Source: Streptomyces sp. B3I8 (GTDB lineage Bacteria > Actinomycetota > Actinomycetes > Streptomycetales > Streptomycetaceae). From it: a stretch of DNA of 64,000 nt. The DNA lies in assembly GCF_030816915.1 (NCBI RefSeq), contig NZ_JAUSYN010000002.1:4353501-4417500 (forward strand). The letters run 5' to 3'. The translations under genes were made by a program, and so were the position numbers. The notes below the pieces were generated by a model. That model was given only the letters and a program-made list of their open reading frames with translations, was not told where the DNA came from and searched no databases. The number at the start of each line of letters is the position of its first letter. Position 1 is the stretch's first letter. This document shows positions 8,685-17,120 of the stretch, piece after piece.

Positions 8685-9755
8685 ATGAACGACGGCACGG
8701 CAATCGCACAGGACCCGGCACAGCCACCGCCGGAACCGCTGGACGCGCAGCTCGAACGCCACCGCGTCGAGCTCACCGGCTACTGCTACCGCATGCTCGG
8801 CTCCTCCTTCGAGGCGGAGGACGCCGTCCAGGACACCATGGTCCGCGCCTGGCGCAGCCACGACCGATTCGAGGGCCGCTCCAGCCTCCGCTCCTGGCTC
8901 TACCGCATCGCGACCAACGTCTGCCTGGACATGCTGAACGCCGGCAACAAACGGGCCCGCCCGATGGACCTCACCGAGTCCACCCCGCTCGCCCGCGCCG
9001 CCCTGGCGCCCCGCCCGGACCACACGTGGCTGGAGCCGGTGCCGGACGCCCGGGTTCTGCCTGCCGTCAGCGACCCGGCGGAGGCGGCCGTGGCCAAGGA
9101 ATCCGTACGGCTCGCCTTCATGGCCGCGCTGCAGCAACTGCCGCCCAAGCAGCGGGCGGTGCTGATCCTGCGTGAGGTGCTCGCCTGGCGGGCGAGCGAG
9201 GTCGCCGAACTCCTCGGCACGTCGGTCGCGTCGGTGAACAGCGCGCTCCAGCGGGCCCGGGCCACGCTCGCCGAGCGGCCGGCGGGTGAGGGCGCCGATG
9301 CCGCCGTCTCCGACCCGCTGGACGAGGAGCAGCGGGGGCTCCTCGAGCGGTACGTCGCCGCGTTCGAGGGCTACGACATGACCGCGCTGACCGCCCTGCT
9401 GGCGGAGGACGCGACCATGACGATGCCGCCGTTCGACCTGTGGCTGCGCGGCCCGGCGGACATCACCGGCTTCATGACGACGCTCGGCGCGGCCTGCGCC
9501 GGCTCGCACCTGGTCCCGGTCGAGGTCAACGGGCTGCCCGGGTTCGCCCAGTACAAGCCGGACCCGGAGGCGGGCGGGTTCACGGCGTGGGCGGTACAGG
9601 CGCTGGAGATATCCCCGGCGGACTCAGGGCCGGGGGCGTCGGGCGGGCGGATCACCGGGTTCCACTGCTTCCTCGACACGCAGCGGTGGTTCCCGCTGTT
9701 CGGGCTCCCCCTCCACCTCGAGGGGAAGCCGGAGAAGGGCGAGCAGCGCCCGTAG
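8685..9755 (+). CDS. ECF sigma factor with C-terminal NTF2/SnoaL-like domain
   Basis: A 356-residue sigma-70 family protein. Region 2 includes GYCYRMLGSSFEAEDAVQDTM and WLYRIATNVCLDML; region 4 includes LPPKQRAVLILREVLAWRA and ELLGTSVASVNSALQRAR. About 150 further residues (FEGYDMTALTALLAEDATMTM onwards) form a SnoaL-like domain, as in SigJ/SigG-type ECF factors, where it regulates the sigma factor in cis instead of a separate anti-sigma. It fits the TIGR02960 (SigX5) type. ATG 8685 has AGGGG at 8 nt. The last 132 bp overlap a convergent STAS gene. Confidence 0.86.
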   Translation: MNDGTAIAQDPAQPPPEPLDAQLERHRVELTGYCYRMLGSSFEAEDAVQDTMVRAWRSHDRFEGRSSLRSWLYRIATNVCLDMLNAGNKRARPMDLTESTPLARAALAPRPDHTWLEPVPDARVLPAVSDPAEAAVAKESVRLAFMAALQQLPPKQRAVLILREVLAWRASEVAELLGTSVASVNSALQRARATLAERPAGEGADAAVSDPLDEEQRGLLERYVAAFEGYDMTALTALLAEDATMTMPPFDLWLRGPADITGFMTTLGAACAGSHLVPVEVNGLPGFAQYKPDPEAGGFTAWAVQALEISPADSGPGASGGRITGFHCFLDTQRWFPLFGLPLHLEGKPEKGEQRP

Positions 9756-9992
9756 CTCCGGTGACGGCCCGCGGACGCGGACGTGTCCGCCGGCCCGGCC
9801 GGCGGCGAGCTGGAGCCGGGCGAGGACGTCGACGAGGGCGAGCCCGGGGGTGACCACCCGGCCGACGTCGCAGACGACGGCACCGCCCCCGGCGGCGGTC
9901 ACCCGGGCCCGGACGTCACGGCCGAGCCGCCCCACGTCGTCCCGGCCGACGAACGGAGGCAGCACCAGCACAGGCGGTGTCACGGCGTCCAC
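9624..9992 (-). CDS. STAS-domain protein
   Basis: About 122 residues with VVCDVGRVVTPGLALVDVLARLQ, a STAS (anti-sigma antagonist-like) core in which the usual phosphorylatable Ser region reads RVVTPGLAL. The N terminus PPVLVLPPFVGRDDVG is typical of small Streptomyces STAS proteins. The C terminus (EGEPEQREPPLRVEEAVEPG) lies antisense to the 3' end of the sigma factor gene yet looks like the acidic tail of the family, so the overlap is probably genuine. Start GTG 9992, with GTG 9983 as alternative. Possible link to the adjacent ECF factor is speculative. Confidence 0.65.
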   Translation of the reverse strand: MDAVTPPVLVLPPFVGRDDVGRLGRDVRARVTAAGGGAVVCDVGRVVTPGLALVDVLARLQLAAGRAGGHVRVRGPSPELRALLALLRLPLEVEGEPEQREPPLRVEEAVEPGDPPARRPRP

Positions 9993-10021
9993 GGACGGTA
10001 GACGCCGCGCGCCCGCGCAAC

Positions 10022-10662
10022 TCATCGGTCCCGGCGGCACCCTCGCCCGGGGACCGGCCGGACCTGCTCTGCCGGGAACTCTCCGGTGTCGATGACCCGG
10101 TGTCGGTGACCCGGTCGAAGGGTGCCGGAAGCTTGAGGGGTTCACCGAATTCGGCGGAGCTCAACGGCCGGTAGACATCCCCCTCCGGCTCACCGTGAAG
10201 GGTCGCGGTGGGCCCGTCGGGGCCCCACCGGTCGATGACCAGGTACGGCGGACTGCCCGCGGCGGCGTAGGCGGCGGGCTCGGTGATGCGGTCGTGACGG
10301 GCGTTCGACTTGGAGGTGACCTCGACGACGAGTTAGGCCAGGGCGGCCGGAACGTGGCTGTCCGACTCCGAGTCCTCCCGCACCGGAGCCACCACGAGGT
10401 CGGGGATGAGCATGCCCAGCCGGGACGGAACGGCGATGGCCGGCGTCCGGAACACTCCCCAGTCCTCGGGGACCACGGAGTGGAGGCGACGCTGGATGCG
10501 TGCCGCGATCACGTCATGGCGGTACGCGGGAGCAGGTGACACGGTGATGATCCCCTCGAGGATCTCCACCTTGCTGCCCTCGGGCCACTCCATCTCCTCC
10601 CAGAACCGGACGAGGTCGTCCCAGCTCTGCTCGGGGTCGTGGCTGACGGTGAGTGCGCCCAC
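10022..10662 (-). pseudogene. Broken Uma2-family endonuclease gene
   Basis: The N-terminal part (SHDPEQSWDDLVRFWEEMEW, EGSKVEILEGIITVSPAP, IPDLVVAP) is a normal Streptomyces Uma2 protein. A TAA codon at 10333-10335 stops it; after that stop the same frame continues with LVVEVTSKSNARHD and GSPPYLVIDRWGPDG, the rest of the domain. Further on, a 14-bp tandem duplication (GTCACCGACACCGG then GTCATCGACACCGG, minus strand) shifts the frame just before the C terminus EFPAEQVRP, which ends at 10022. GTG 10662 is preceded by AGGAG at 6 nt. Two independent lesions make this a decaying pseudogene; read-through is unlikely. Confidence 0.85.
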
Positions 10663-10702
10663 GGCGGTCTCCTGTCGGCGCGTCACCGACTCAAGCATGC
10701 CG

Positions 10703-10734
10703 AACGGGACCGGCGGTGGTCCACCGATCCCGTT
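10703..10734 (-). terminator. Hairpin downstream of deoA
   Basis: AACGGGA (10703-10709) pairs with TCCCGTT (10728-10734), with an inner CGGTGG/CCACCG pairing. It lies about 24 bp past the deoA stop and has no T tract, as is common in Streptomyces. Confidence 0.5.
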
Positions 10735-10757
10735 CACCCGAAAGGGGAAACCACTGG

Positions 10758-12050
10758 TCAGGCGATGCGCTCCAGTACCACCGGCGTCGGGTTGAACTCC
10801 GCGCCCTGGGTGGCGATGTCGCAGGCGTGGGCGAGGGACTCCAGGGCGTACTCGAAGCGTTCGGGGGTGTCGGTGTGGAGGGTGAGGAGGGGCTGGCCCT
10901 CGGTCACGCGGTCTCCGGGCTTGGCGTGGAGTTCCACGCCGGCCGCCGCCTGCACCGGGTCCTCCTTGCGGGCGCGGCCCGCGCCGAGCCGCCATGCGGC
11001 GACGCCGATGTCGTACGCGTCGAGGCGGGCGAGCACGCCCGAGGACGCGGCCGTGACCACGTGCTGCTCCCGGGACGTCGGAAGGGGCGCGTCGGGATCG
11101 CCGCCCTGCGCGCTGATCATGCGGCGCCAGACGTCCATCGCGGAGCCGTCGGCCAGCGCCTTGGCCGGGTCGGCGTCGGGCAGTCCGGCCGCGTCGAGCA
11201 TCTCCCGGGCCAGGGCGAGCGTCAGTTCGACGACGTCAGCCGGGCCGCCGCCCGCGAGGACCTCCACCGACTCGCGGACCTCCAGCGCGTTGCCGGCGGT
11301 CAGGCCGAGCGGGGTGGACATGTCCGTGAGGAGGGCCACCGTCTTCACGCCGTGGTCCGCGCCCAGGCCCACCATCGTGCGGGCCAGTTCGCGCGCGTCG
11401 TCCACCGTCTTCATGAAGGCGCCGCTGCCCGCCTTCACATCCAGCACCAGCGAGTCCGTCCCCTCGGCGATCTTCTTCGACATGATCGAGGAGGCGATCA
11501 GCGGGATCGACTCGACCGTGCCGGTCACGTCCCGCAGCGCGTACAGCTTCTTGTCGGCGGGGGCGAGCCCGTCACCGGCCGCGCAGATCACCGCGCCGAC
11601 GCGGTCGAGTACCGACAGCACCTCCTCGTTGGAGAGCTGCGCCCGCCAGCCGGGGATCGACTCCAGCTTGTCCAGCGTGCCGCCGGTGTGGCCGAGGCCC
11701 CGCCCGGAGAGCTGCGGCACGGCCGCCCCGCACGCGGCCACCAGGGGGGCCAGCGGCAGCGTGATCTTGTCGCCGACGCCGCCCGTGGAGTGCTTGTCAG
11801 CGGTGGGGCGGGAGAGCGAGGAGAAGTCCATGCGCTCGCCGGAGGCGATCATCGCGGCGGTCCAGCGGGCGATCTCGTGCCGTTCCATGCCGTTGAGCAG
11901 GATCGCCATGTTGAGGGCGGCCATCTGGTAGTCGGCGACCTCGCCGCGCGTGTACGCGTCGATCACCCAGTCGATCTGCGCGGTGCTGAGCTCACCGCCG
12001 TCCCGCTTGGCGCGGATGACGGAGACGGCATCCATCGACATGGACGTCAT
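10758..12050 (-). CDS. deoA: Thymidine (pyrimidine-nucleoside) phosphorylase
   Basis: Phosphorolyses thymidine and deoxyuridine to the base plus deoxyribose-1-phosphate in the cytoplasm. The 430 residues match the family length. The phosphate/nucleoside signature SRPTADKHSTGGVGDK and the glycine-rich SGRGLGHTGGTLDKLE are intact, as is the C-terminal GAGRARKEDPVQAAAG. ATG 12050 has GGAAGGA 5 nt upstream; nearby in-frame ATGs at 12041 and 12035 are alternatives. It is the last gene of the operon ATPase-permease-permease-cdd-deoA, 42 nt after cdd, and would share the palindrome at 16.6 kb. Confidence 0.95.
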   Translation of the reverse strand: MTSMSMDAVSVIRAKRDGGELSTAQIDWVIDAYTRGEVADYQMAALNMAILLNGMERHEIARWTAAMIASGERMDFSSLSRPTADKHSTGGVGDKITLPLAPLVAACGAAVPQLSGRGLGHTGGTLDKLESIPGWRAQLSNEEVLSVLDRVGAVICAAGDGLAPADKKLYALRDVTGTVESIPLIASSIMSKKIAEGTDSLVLDVKAGSGAFMKTVDDARELARTMVGLGADHGVKTVALLTDMSTPLGLTAGNALEVRESVEVLAGGGPADVVELTLALAREMLDAAGLPDADPAKALADGSAMDVWRRMISAQGGDPDAPLPTSREQHVVTAASSGVLARLDAYDIGVAAWRLGAGRARKEDPVQAAAGVELHAKPGDRVTEGQPLLTLHTDTPERFEYALESLAHACDIATQGAEFNPTPVVLERIA

Positions 12051-12092
12051 GGAGTTCCTTCCGGGAGGGGTGGGGCAGAGGAAAAGGGAGGC

Positions 12093-12512
12093 TCAGCCGA
12101 CCAGGTGGCCCGGGCCGAAGGCCTGCGGCAGCATCTCGGACAGCGGCAGGATGCCCGCCGGGGTCTCCAGGAGCATGTCCGGCCCGCCGAACTCGTACAG
12201 GAGCTGCCGGCAGCGGCCGCACGGCACCAGGCTCTCGCCGTGTCCGTCCACGCACACGAAGTGCGTCAGCCGCCCGCCCCCGCTGTTGCGCAGCTCGGAG
12301 ACGAGCCCGCACTCCGCGCACAGCCCGATCCCGTAGGAGGCGTTCTCCACGTTGCAGCCGGTGACCGTGCGCCCGTCGTCCACCAGGGCGGCGACGCCGA
12401 CCGGGTAGCCCGAGTAGGGGGCGTAGGCGCGCGACATCGCCGCGCGCGCCGCCTCCCGCAGGGCCTCCCAGTCGACGTCGGACACCTGGGGACCGGGACC
12501 GGTGGCCGTCAC
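12093..12512 (-). CDS. cdd: Cytidine deaminase
   Basis: Deaminates cytidine and deoxycytidine to (deoxy)uridine. The 139-residue protein has the homotetrameric-type zinc site: CNVENASYG, CAECG (Cys ligand plus catalytic Glu) and PCGRCRQLLYEF (two Cys ligands). Start GTG 12512 overlaps the permease stop by 4 nt (GTGA), showing translational coupling. A later in-frame GTG (VSDVDWEAL) is an alternative. It produces the uridine-type substrate for pyrimidine nucleoside phosphorylase encoded next. Confidence 0.93.
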   Translation of the reverse strand: MTATGPGPQVSDVDWEALREAARAAMSRAYAPYSGYPVGVAALVDDGRTVTGCNVENASYGIGLCAECGLVSELRNSGGGRLTHFVCVDGHGESLVPCGRCRQLLYEFGGPDMLLETPAGILPLSEMLPQAFGPGHLVG

Positions 12513-13771
12513 TTGCCCTGCCCCTTGCGGTAGGGCAGACCGTCCGCCTTCGGCATCCGCAGGTGCTGCGCGGAGAACGAGAGGACGAGCAGCGTGACGA
12601 CGTACGGGGTGGCGGTGACGACCTGGCGCGGGACGTCGTCCGTGGAGACGTACCAGAGGAACATCAGTACGGCGACGACCGCGGTGGCCGCGGCCGGCAC
12701 GTGCCGCTTGCGCCACACCAGGTACGCCGCCCCGAACACCAGCAGGATGGCGAGGAGCAGGATCAGCGCGTGCACGTTGGTGGTGCCGCCGCGCAGGTTG
12801 AGGCTGTCGGTGTAGCCGAACAGGCCCGCGCCGAGGGCGAGGCCGCCCGGCATCCAGTTGCCGAAGATCATCGCGGCGAGACCGATGTAGCCGCGCCCGG
12901 CGGTCTGGCCGTCCAGGTACACGTTGGACGCCACGATCGACAGGAACGCGCCGCCGAGGCCGGCGAAGCCGCCGGAGATCAGCACGGCGAGGTACTTGTA
13001 CTTGTAGACGTTGACGCCGAGGGACTCGGCGGCCACCGGGTTCTCGCCGCAGGAGCGCAGCCGCAGCCCGAAGGCGGTCCGCCACAGCACCCACCAGGAC
13101 AGCGGGACGAGGGCGACGGCGATCACGGTGAGCGGCGACAGGTCGGTGATCAGACCGCCGACGAGACCGGCGAGGTCGGAGACCAGGAACCAGTGCTTGC
13201 CGTTGAGCGTGTTCAGGCCGCTGGAGAGCCCGGGGATGTCGAAGGTGCCCAGCGAGTCGATCGGCGGGGACTGCTTGGAGGAGCCCTGCGGGACGCCCTC
13301 GAAGGTGAACTTCGACAGATAGCGGGTGGTGCCCAGCGCCAGGATGTTGATCGCCACACCGGAGACGATGTGGTTCACGTTGAAGGTGACGGTGGCGACG
13401 GCGTGCAGGATGCCGCCGAGGACGCCGCCGATGATGCCGAAGGCGACGCCGGTCCAGGGGCCCCACTGGTAGCCGGCCCAGGCGCCGAACCAGGTGCCGA
13501 GGATCAGCATGCCCTCGAGGCCGATGTTGACCACGCCCGCGCGCTCCGCCCACAGGCCGCCGAGGCCGGCGAGCCCGATCGGGACGGCGAGCCGCAGCGC
13601 GGTGGACATCTGTCCGGTGGAGGTGATGCCGTCCGCACCGGTGATCAGCCGGACGGCGGAGGTGAGGACCAGCACGCCGGCGATGACCAGCAGGAGCACC
13701 GGCAGCGAGAGCCGGCGGCCGCTCCGGCCGGGCCGCTTCGCCTGCGGCTTGGTGAGGGTCGCGGTGCTCAT
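12509..13771 (-). CDS. Nucleoside ABC transporter permease (second)
   Basis: Integral membrane permease of 420 residues with many hydrophobic segments, of the BMP-associated (NupC/YufQ-like) family. Family features include GLWAERAGVVNIGLEGM near TM2-3, SCGENPVAAESLGVNVYKYKY in the cytoplasmic loop that contacts the ATPase, and GGFAGLGGAFLS. ATG 13771 overlaps the preceding permease stop by 4 nt (ATGA) and its own stop overlaps the cdd start. It forms the membrane channel with the partner permease. Confidence 0.9.
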   Translation of the reverse strand: MSTATLTKPQAKRPGRSGRRLSLPVLLLVIAGVLVLTSAVRLITGADGITSTGQMSTALRLAVPIGLAGLGGLWAERAGVVNIGLEGMLILGTWFGAWAGYQWGPWTGVAFGIIGGVLGGILHAVATVTFNVNHIVSGVAINILALGTTRYLSKFTFEGVPQGSSKQSPPIDSLGTFDIPGLSSGLNTLNGKHWFLVSDLAGLVGGLITDLSPLTVIAVALVPLSWWVLWRTAFGLRLRSCGENPVAAESLGVNVYKYKYLAVLISGGFAGLGGAFLSIVASNVYLDGQTAGRGYIGLAAMIFGNWMPGGLALGAGLFGYTDSLNLRGGTTNVHALILLLAILLVFGAAYLVWRKRHVPAAATAVVAVLMFLWYVSTDDVPRQVVTATPYVVTLLVLSFSAQHLRMPKADGLPYRKGQGK

Positions 13772-14895
13772 CGGGCCGCCGCCTCCTTCTGGTCGGAAGT
13801 CTTCAGTGCGGCCGCGGCGAGTTCCGCGCCGACCCGCTTCTGCTGGCGGCGCAGCCCCCACTGCCGTACGGCCTCGTAGGAGATGACGACCGCGAAGACG
13901 ATCAGGCCCTGCATGATCGTCGCGATCTCCTTCTCGTACGCCACCGGGGTCGCGTAGTCGAGGGCGGGCGAGGCCTTGTCCAGCAGGGCCCACAGCAGCG
14001 CGGCGAGCGCGATGCCGCCGGGGTGGTTGCGGCCCAGCAGGGCGATGCCGATGGCGGTGAAGCCGAGACCGGCGGGGAAGCTGAGGCTGTAGGTGTGGGT
14101 GTCGCCGAGCAGCAGCGGCAGCCCGGCCAGGCCCGCCACCGCGCCGGAGATCACCATGGAGACGAACACCATGCGCTTGGCGTTGACGCCGGAGGCCGCG
14201 GCGGCGGTCTCGGACTCGCCGGTGGCGCGCAGGTCGAAACCGAAGCGGGTGCGGTTGAGGACGAGCCAGTAGGCGACGCCCAGCAGGATGGCGAGGAAGA
14301 CCAGGCCGTAGATCTCGCCGACGTCCGCGCCGAGGTCGATGCCCGGGATCCAGCCGGACTTGCGCATCACGCCGGTCGTCATGTTGTTGCCGAGCTGGAC
14401 GCCCCAGACGTGCGCGAGGGTGACGTAGCCGATGACGGCGGTGGCGATGGAGTTCAGCATGATCGTCGCGACGACCTCGCTGACCCCCCGGGTCACCTTC
14501 AGCGCTCCCGCGATGCCCGCCCACAGCGCGCCGGTGCCCATGGCGACCAGCAGCAGCAGGGGGATCTGCAGGAAGTTCGGCAGCGCGACGTTGGCGCCGA
14601 CCACGGCGGTCATCACGACCGCGAGGCGGTACTGGCCGTCGACGCCGATGTTGAACAGGTTCATGCGGAAGCCGAGGGCGACCGCGATCGCGGCGATGTA
14701 GTACATCGACGCCTGGTTGACGATCAGCACCTGCACGTCGGAGTACGACGCCTGCTGGAGCATCAGCCTGTAGGGCTCGAACGGATTGCGGTCCGAGGCG
14801 AGCAGGACGACGGAGGTCAGCGCGATCGCCAGGACGAGCGCGATGACCGGTCCGGCCACTGCCAGGAGCACCCGCTCCTTGTCGAACTTCTTCAT
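13768..14895 (-). CDS. Nucleoside ABC transporter permease (first)
   Basis: A 375-residue membrane protein of the YufP-like family: N-terminal cytoplasmic segment [10 protein letters not shown], several transmembrane helices, FRMNLFNIGVDGQYRLA, GVSEVVATIMLNSIA and the ATPase-coupling loop DLRATGESETAAAASGVN. ATG 14895 overlaps the ATPase stop by 4 nt, and the gene ends overlapping the next permease start. It pairs with the other permease to import nucleosides delivered by the BMP lipoproteins. Confidence 0.9.
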   Translation of the reverse strand: MKKFDKERVLLAVAGPVIALVLAIALTSVVLLASDRNPFEPYRLMLQQASYSDVQVLIVNQASMYYIAAIAVALGFRMNLFNIGVDGQYRLAVVMTAVVGANVALPNFLQIPLLLLVAMGTGALWAGIAGALKVTRGVSEVVATIMLNSIATAVIGYVTLAHVWGVQLGNNMTTGVMRKSGWIPGIDLGADVGEIYGLVFLAILLGVAYWLVLNRTRFGFDLRATGESETAAAASGVNAKRMVFVSMVISGAVAGLAGLPLLLGDTHTYSLSFPAGLGFTAIGIALLGRNHPGGIALAALLWALLDKASPALDYATPVAYEKEIATIMQGLIVFAVVISYEAVRQWGLRRQQKRVGAELAAAALKTSDQKEAAAR

Positions 14896-16595
14896 CGGGC
14901 CTCGTCCTCCGGGGCGGCCTCGGTGGCGCCTTCGGCGGCGCCTGATTCGTCGTGCTCCAGGTGCCCGGCGGCCGCGCCGGTCATGGCGGAGCCGAGTTCT
15001 TCGGGGGTGACGGTGGCCGGGTCGGCGTCGGCGACCAGACGGCCGTTGTAGATCACCCGCAGGGTGTCCGACAGACCGATCAGCTCGTCCAGGTCGGCGG
15101 AGATCAGCAGCACGGCCAGGCCCTCGCGGCGGGCCTCGCGGATGCGGTCCCAGATCTGCGCCTGCGCGCCGACGTCCACACCGCGGGTGGGATGCGCGGC
15201 GATCAGGAACTTGGGGGAGTGGCTCATCTCGCGGCCGACGATCAGCTTCTGCTGGTTGCCGCCGGAGAGCGAGGCGGCGGTGACGTCGATGCCGGGGGTG
15301 CGGACGTCGTACTCCTCGACGATCCGCCGGGTGTCGGCCTGGGCACCCTTGGGGTCCAGCCAGAAGCCCTTGGCGTTGGGCTTCTCGGTGACGTGGCCGA
15401 GGATGCGGTTCTCCCAGAGGGGGGCCTCCAGGAGCAGGCCCTGGCGGTGGCGGTCCTCGGGGATGTAGCCGACGCCGTGCTCGCGGCGCCTGCGGGTGGG
15501 CCAGGGGGTGATGTCCTCGCCCAGGAAGCGCAGGGTGCCGGAGTCGGCGCCCTTGGTGCCGATCAGCGCGTCGATCAGCTCGGTCTGTCCGTTGCCCTCG
15601 ACCCCGGCGATGCCCATGACCTCGCCGGCGTGGATGGTGAACGTCACGTCGTCCAGCACCCGCCGCACGTCGGCCCCGGGGGGCGTGTCGGTGAGCAGGG
15701 CGCCGGTGCCGCCGCTGGCCGCGGGCGCGGTGGTGTCGCTCGCCTCGCCCACCTCGCCGAGCGAGGCGCCGGCGGCGTAGACGGTAAGGCCCTCGACCTC
15801 GATCACCGGGCGGTCGGTGACCGTGGACTCGGCGGTCTCGGGGGTGGGCAGTTCGCTGCCGACCATCATCTCGGCGAGCTGGCGGGGGGTGGTCTTCGCG
15901 GGGACGGCGGTGCCGACGGTGGTGCCGCGCCTGATCACGGTGATCTCGTCGGCGACGGAGAGGACCTCGCCCAGTTTGTGCGAGATGAAGATGACGGCCA
16001 GGCCCTCGGACTTCAGTTCGCGCAGGTTGGCGAAGAGCGCGTCGACCTCCTGCGGCACGAGGACCGCGGTCGGCTCGTCCAGGATCAGGGTGCGGGCGCC
16101 GCGGTAGAGGACCTTGAGGATCTCCACGCGCTGGCGGTCGGCGACACCGAGGCTCTCCACCAGGACGTCGGGGCGCACGCCCAGCCCGTACCGCTCGGAG
16201 ATCTCCTTGATCTTCCGGCGGGCGCCGCCGCCGATGCCGTGGAGCTTCTCGCTGCCCAGGACGGTGTTCTCCAGGACGGTGAGGTTGTCCGCGAGCATGA
16301 AGTGCTGGTGGACCATGCCGATGCCGCGGGCGATGGCGTCGGCGGGGCTGCCGAAGGCCACCTGCTCGCCGTCGACCGCGATGGTGCCCTCGTCCGGCTT
16401 CTGCATGCCGTAGAGGATCTTCATCAGCGTCGACTTGCCGGCGCCGTTCTCGCCGACGAGGGCGTGCACGGTGCCCTTGCGGACGGTGAGGTGGATGTCG
16501 TGGTTGGCGACCACCCCCGGGAACCGCTTGGTGATGCCGGCCAGCTCGACCGCGGTCGACCGCGCGGTGAGCGGAGGGCTGCTGGACGCGTCGAT
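14892..16595 (-). CDS. Nucleoside ABC transporter ATPase, probable ATC start
   Basis: Double-ATPase protein (about 567 residues) like YufO/RbsA: first domain [12 protein letters not shown] (Walker A), [14 protein letters not shown] and ILDEPTAVL (Walker B); second domain [28 protein letters not shown] and [13 protein letters not shown]. Conserved sequence [17 protein letters not shown] must be translated, yet the only canonical codon near it, GTG 16514, lies inside that block. An in-frame ATC at 16595-16593 sits 8 nt after AAGGAG and gives N terminus [22 protein letters not shown] is therefore the likely start. CTG 16544 is a weaker option. First gene of the five-gene operon; the regulon palindrome lies 30 bp upstream. 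Confidence 0.88.
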   Translation of the reverse strand: MDASSSPPLTARSTAVELAGITKRFPGVVANHDIHLTVRKGTVHALVGENGAGKSTLMKILYGMQKPDEGTIAVDGEQVAFGSPADAIARGIGMVHQHFMLADNLTVLENTVLGSEKLHGIGGGARRKIKEISERYGLGVRPDVLVESLGVADRQRVEILKVLYRGARTLILDEPTAVLVPQEVDALFANLRELKSEGLAVIFISHKLGEVLSVADEITVIRRGTTVGTAVPAKTTPRQLAEMMVGSELPTPETAESTVTDRPVIEVEGLTVYAAGASLGEVGEASDTTAPAASGGTGALLTDTPPGADVRRVLDDVTFTIHAGEVMGIAGVEGNGQTELIDALIGTKGADSGTLRFLGEDITPWPTRRRREHGVGYIPEDRHRQGLLLEAPLWENRILGHVTEKPNAKGFWLDPKGAQADTRRIVEEYDVRTPGIDVTAASLSGGNQQKLIVGREMSHSPKFLIAAHPTRGVDVGAQAQIWDRIREARREGLAVLLISADLDELIGLSDTLRVIYNGRLVADADPATVTPEELGSAMTGAAAGHLEHDESGAAEGATEAAPEDEAR

Positions 16596-16614
16596 GGCGC
16601 ACTCTCCTTGGAAA
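16593..16614 (-). promoter_or_regulatory. Ribosome binding site fixing a rare ATC start
   Basis: On the minus strand AAGGAG (in CCAAGGAGAGTGCGCCATC) precedes ATC by 8 nt. The GTG inside this stretch is out of frame with the ATPase, and no ATG, GTG or TTG in frame lies between the site and conserved coding sequence. Confidence 0.65.
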
Positions 16615-16624
16615 AGGGGCCGAT

Positions 16625-16636
16625 CTACGCGCGTAG
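16625..16636. promoter_or_regulatory. Nucleoside-regulon palindrome upstream of transporter-cdd-deoA operon
   Basis: Perfect CTACGCGCGTAG. Read on the minus strand it runs straight into TAGATC, a possible -10 box, 30 bp before the ATC start of the ATPase gene. Binding here would control uptake, cytidine deamination and pyrimidine nucleoside phosphorolysis together. Confidence 0.75.
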
Positions 16637-16639
16637 CGC

Positions 16640-17120
16640 CCCTGCCTTAAATAGTGCTCGGGTGCATGTCGGTTTCGCTTCGGAATCCTTCGGGTTCCCT
16701 GTGGGTCCCTTGGGGTTCGTTCCGGAGCGTTCCCGACCGTTCCCGAGCATTGTGCCGGACGGGGGTGCGGGTCGGCGGTCCTCCCCGCACCTCGTCGTGC
16801 GGCCGTAACGCTGCCACTGCGGCGTCGCGCTGACCATGGTCCTCGCGGACCGCGTGATGACGTCGTGGCCGGGATGTCGTCGCGTCGTGACCCCCGGCCG
16901 GGGGACGGTGCCGCCGCGCGCCGACGGGGCCGGCGCGGGACCCGGCGGACCGGCGGCGGGCCGGTGGGTCGGTGGGTCGGCAGGTCAGGCAGACCCGGTG
17001 GGTCCGGCAGACCCGGTGGGTCCGGAGGTCCGGGCGGGCCCGGTGCGTCCGACGGATCGGGTGGGTCCGGCGGCGCACCGGCGGACCCACCGTCGCTCAC
17101 GTCCGTCCGTCAGGACTCGT
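16640..17120. other. Intergenic region, GC-rich imperfect repeats
   Basis: About 480 bp between the BMP2 stop and the ABC operon promoter, both on the minus strand. Around 16965-17095 it has degenerate repeats of the type GACCCGGTGGGTCCGG, which can fold extensively and may end BMP2 transcription. Open frames here are Gly/Pro/Arg-rich shadows with no recognisable protein. Confidence 0.5.
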
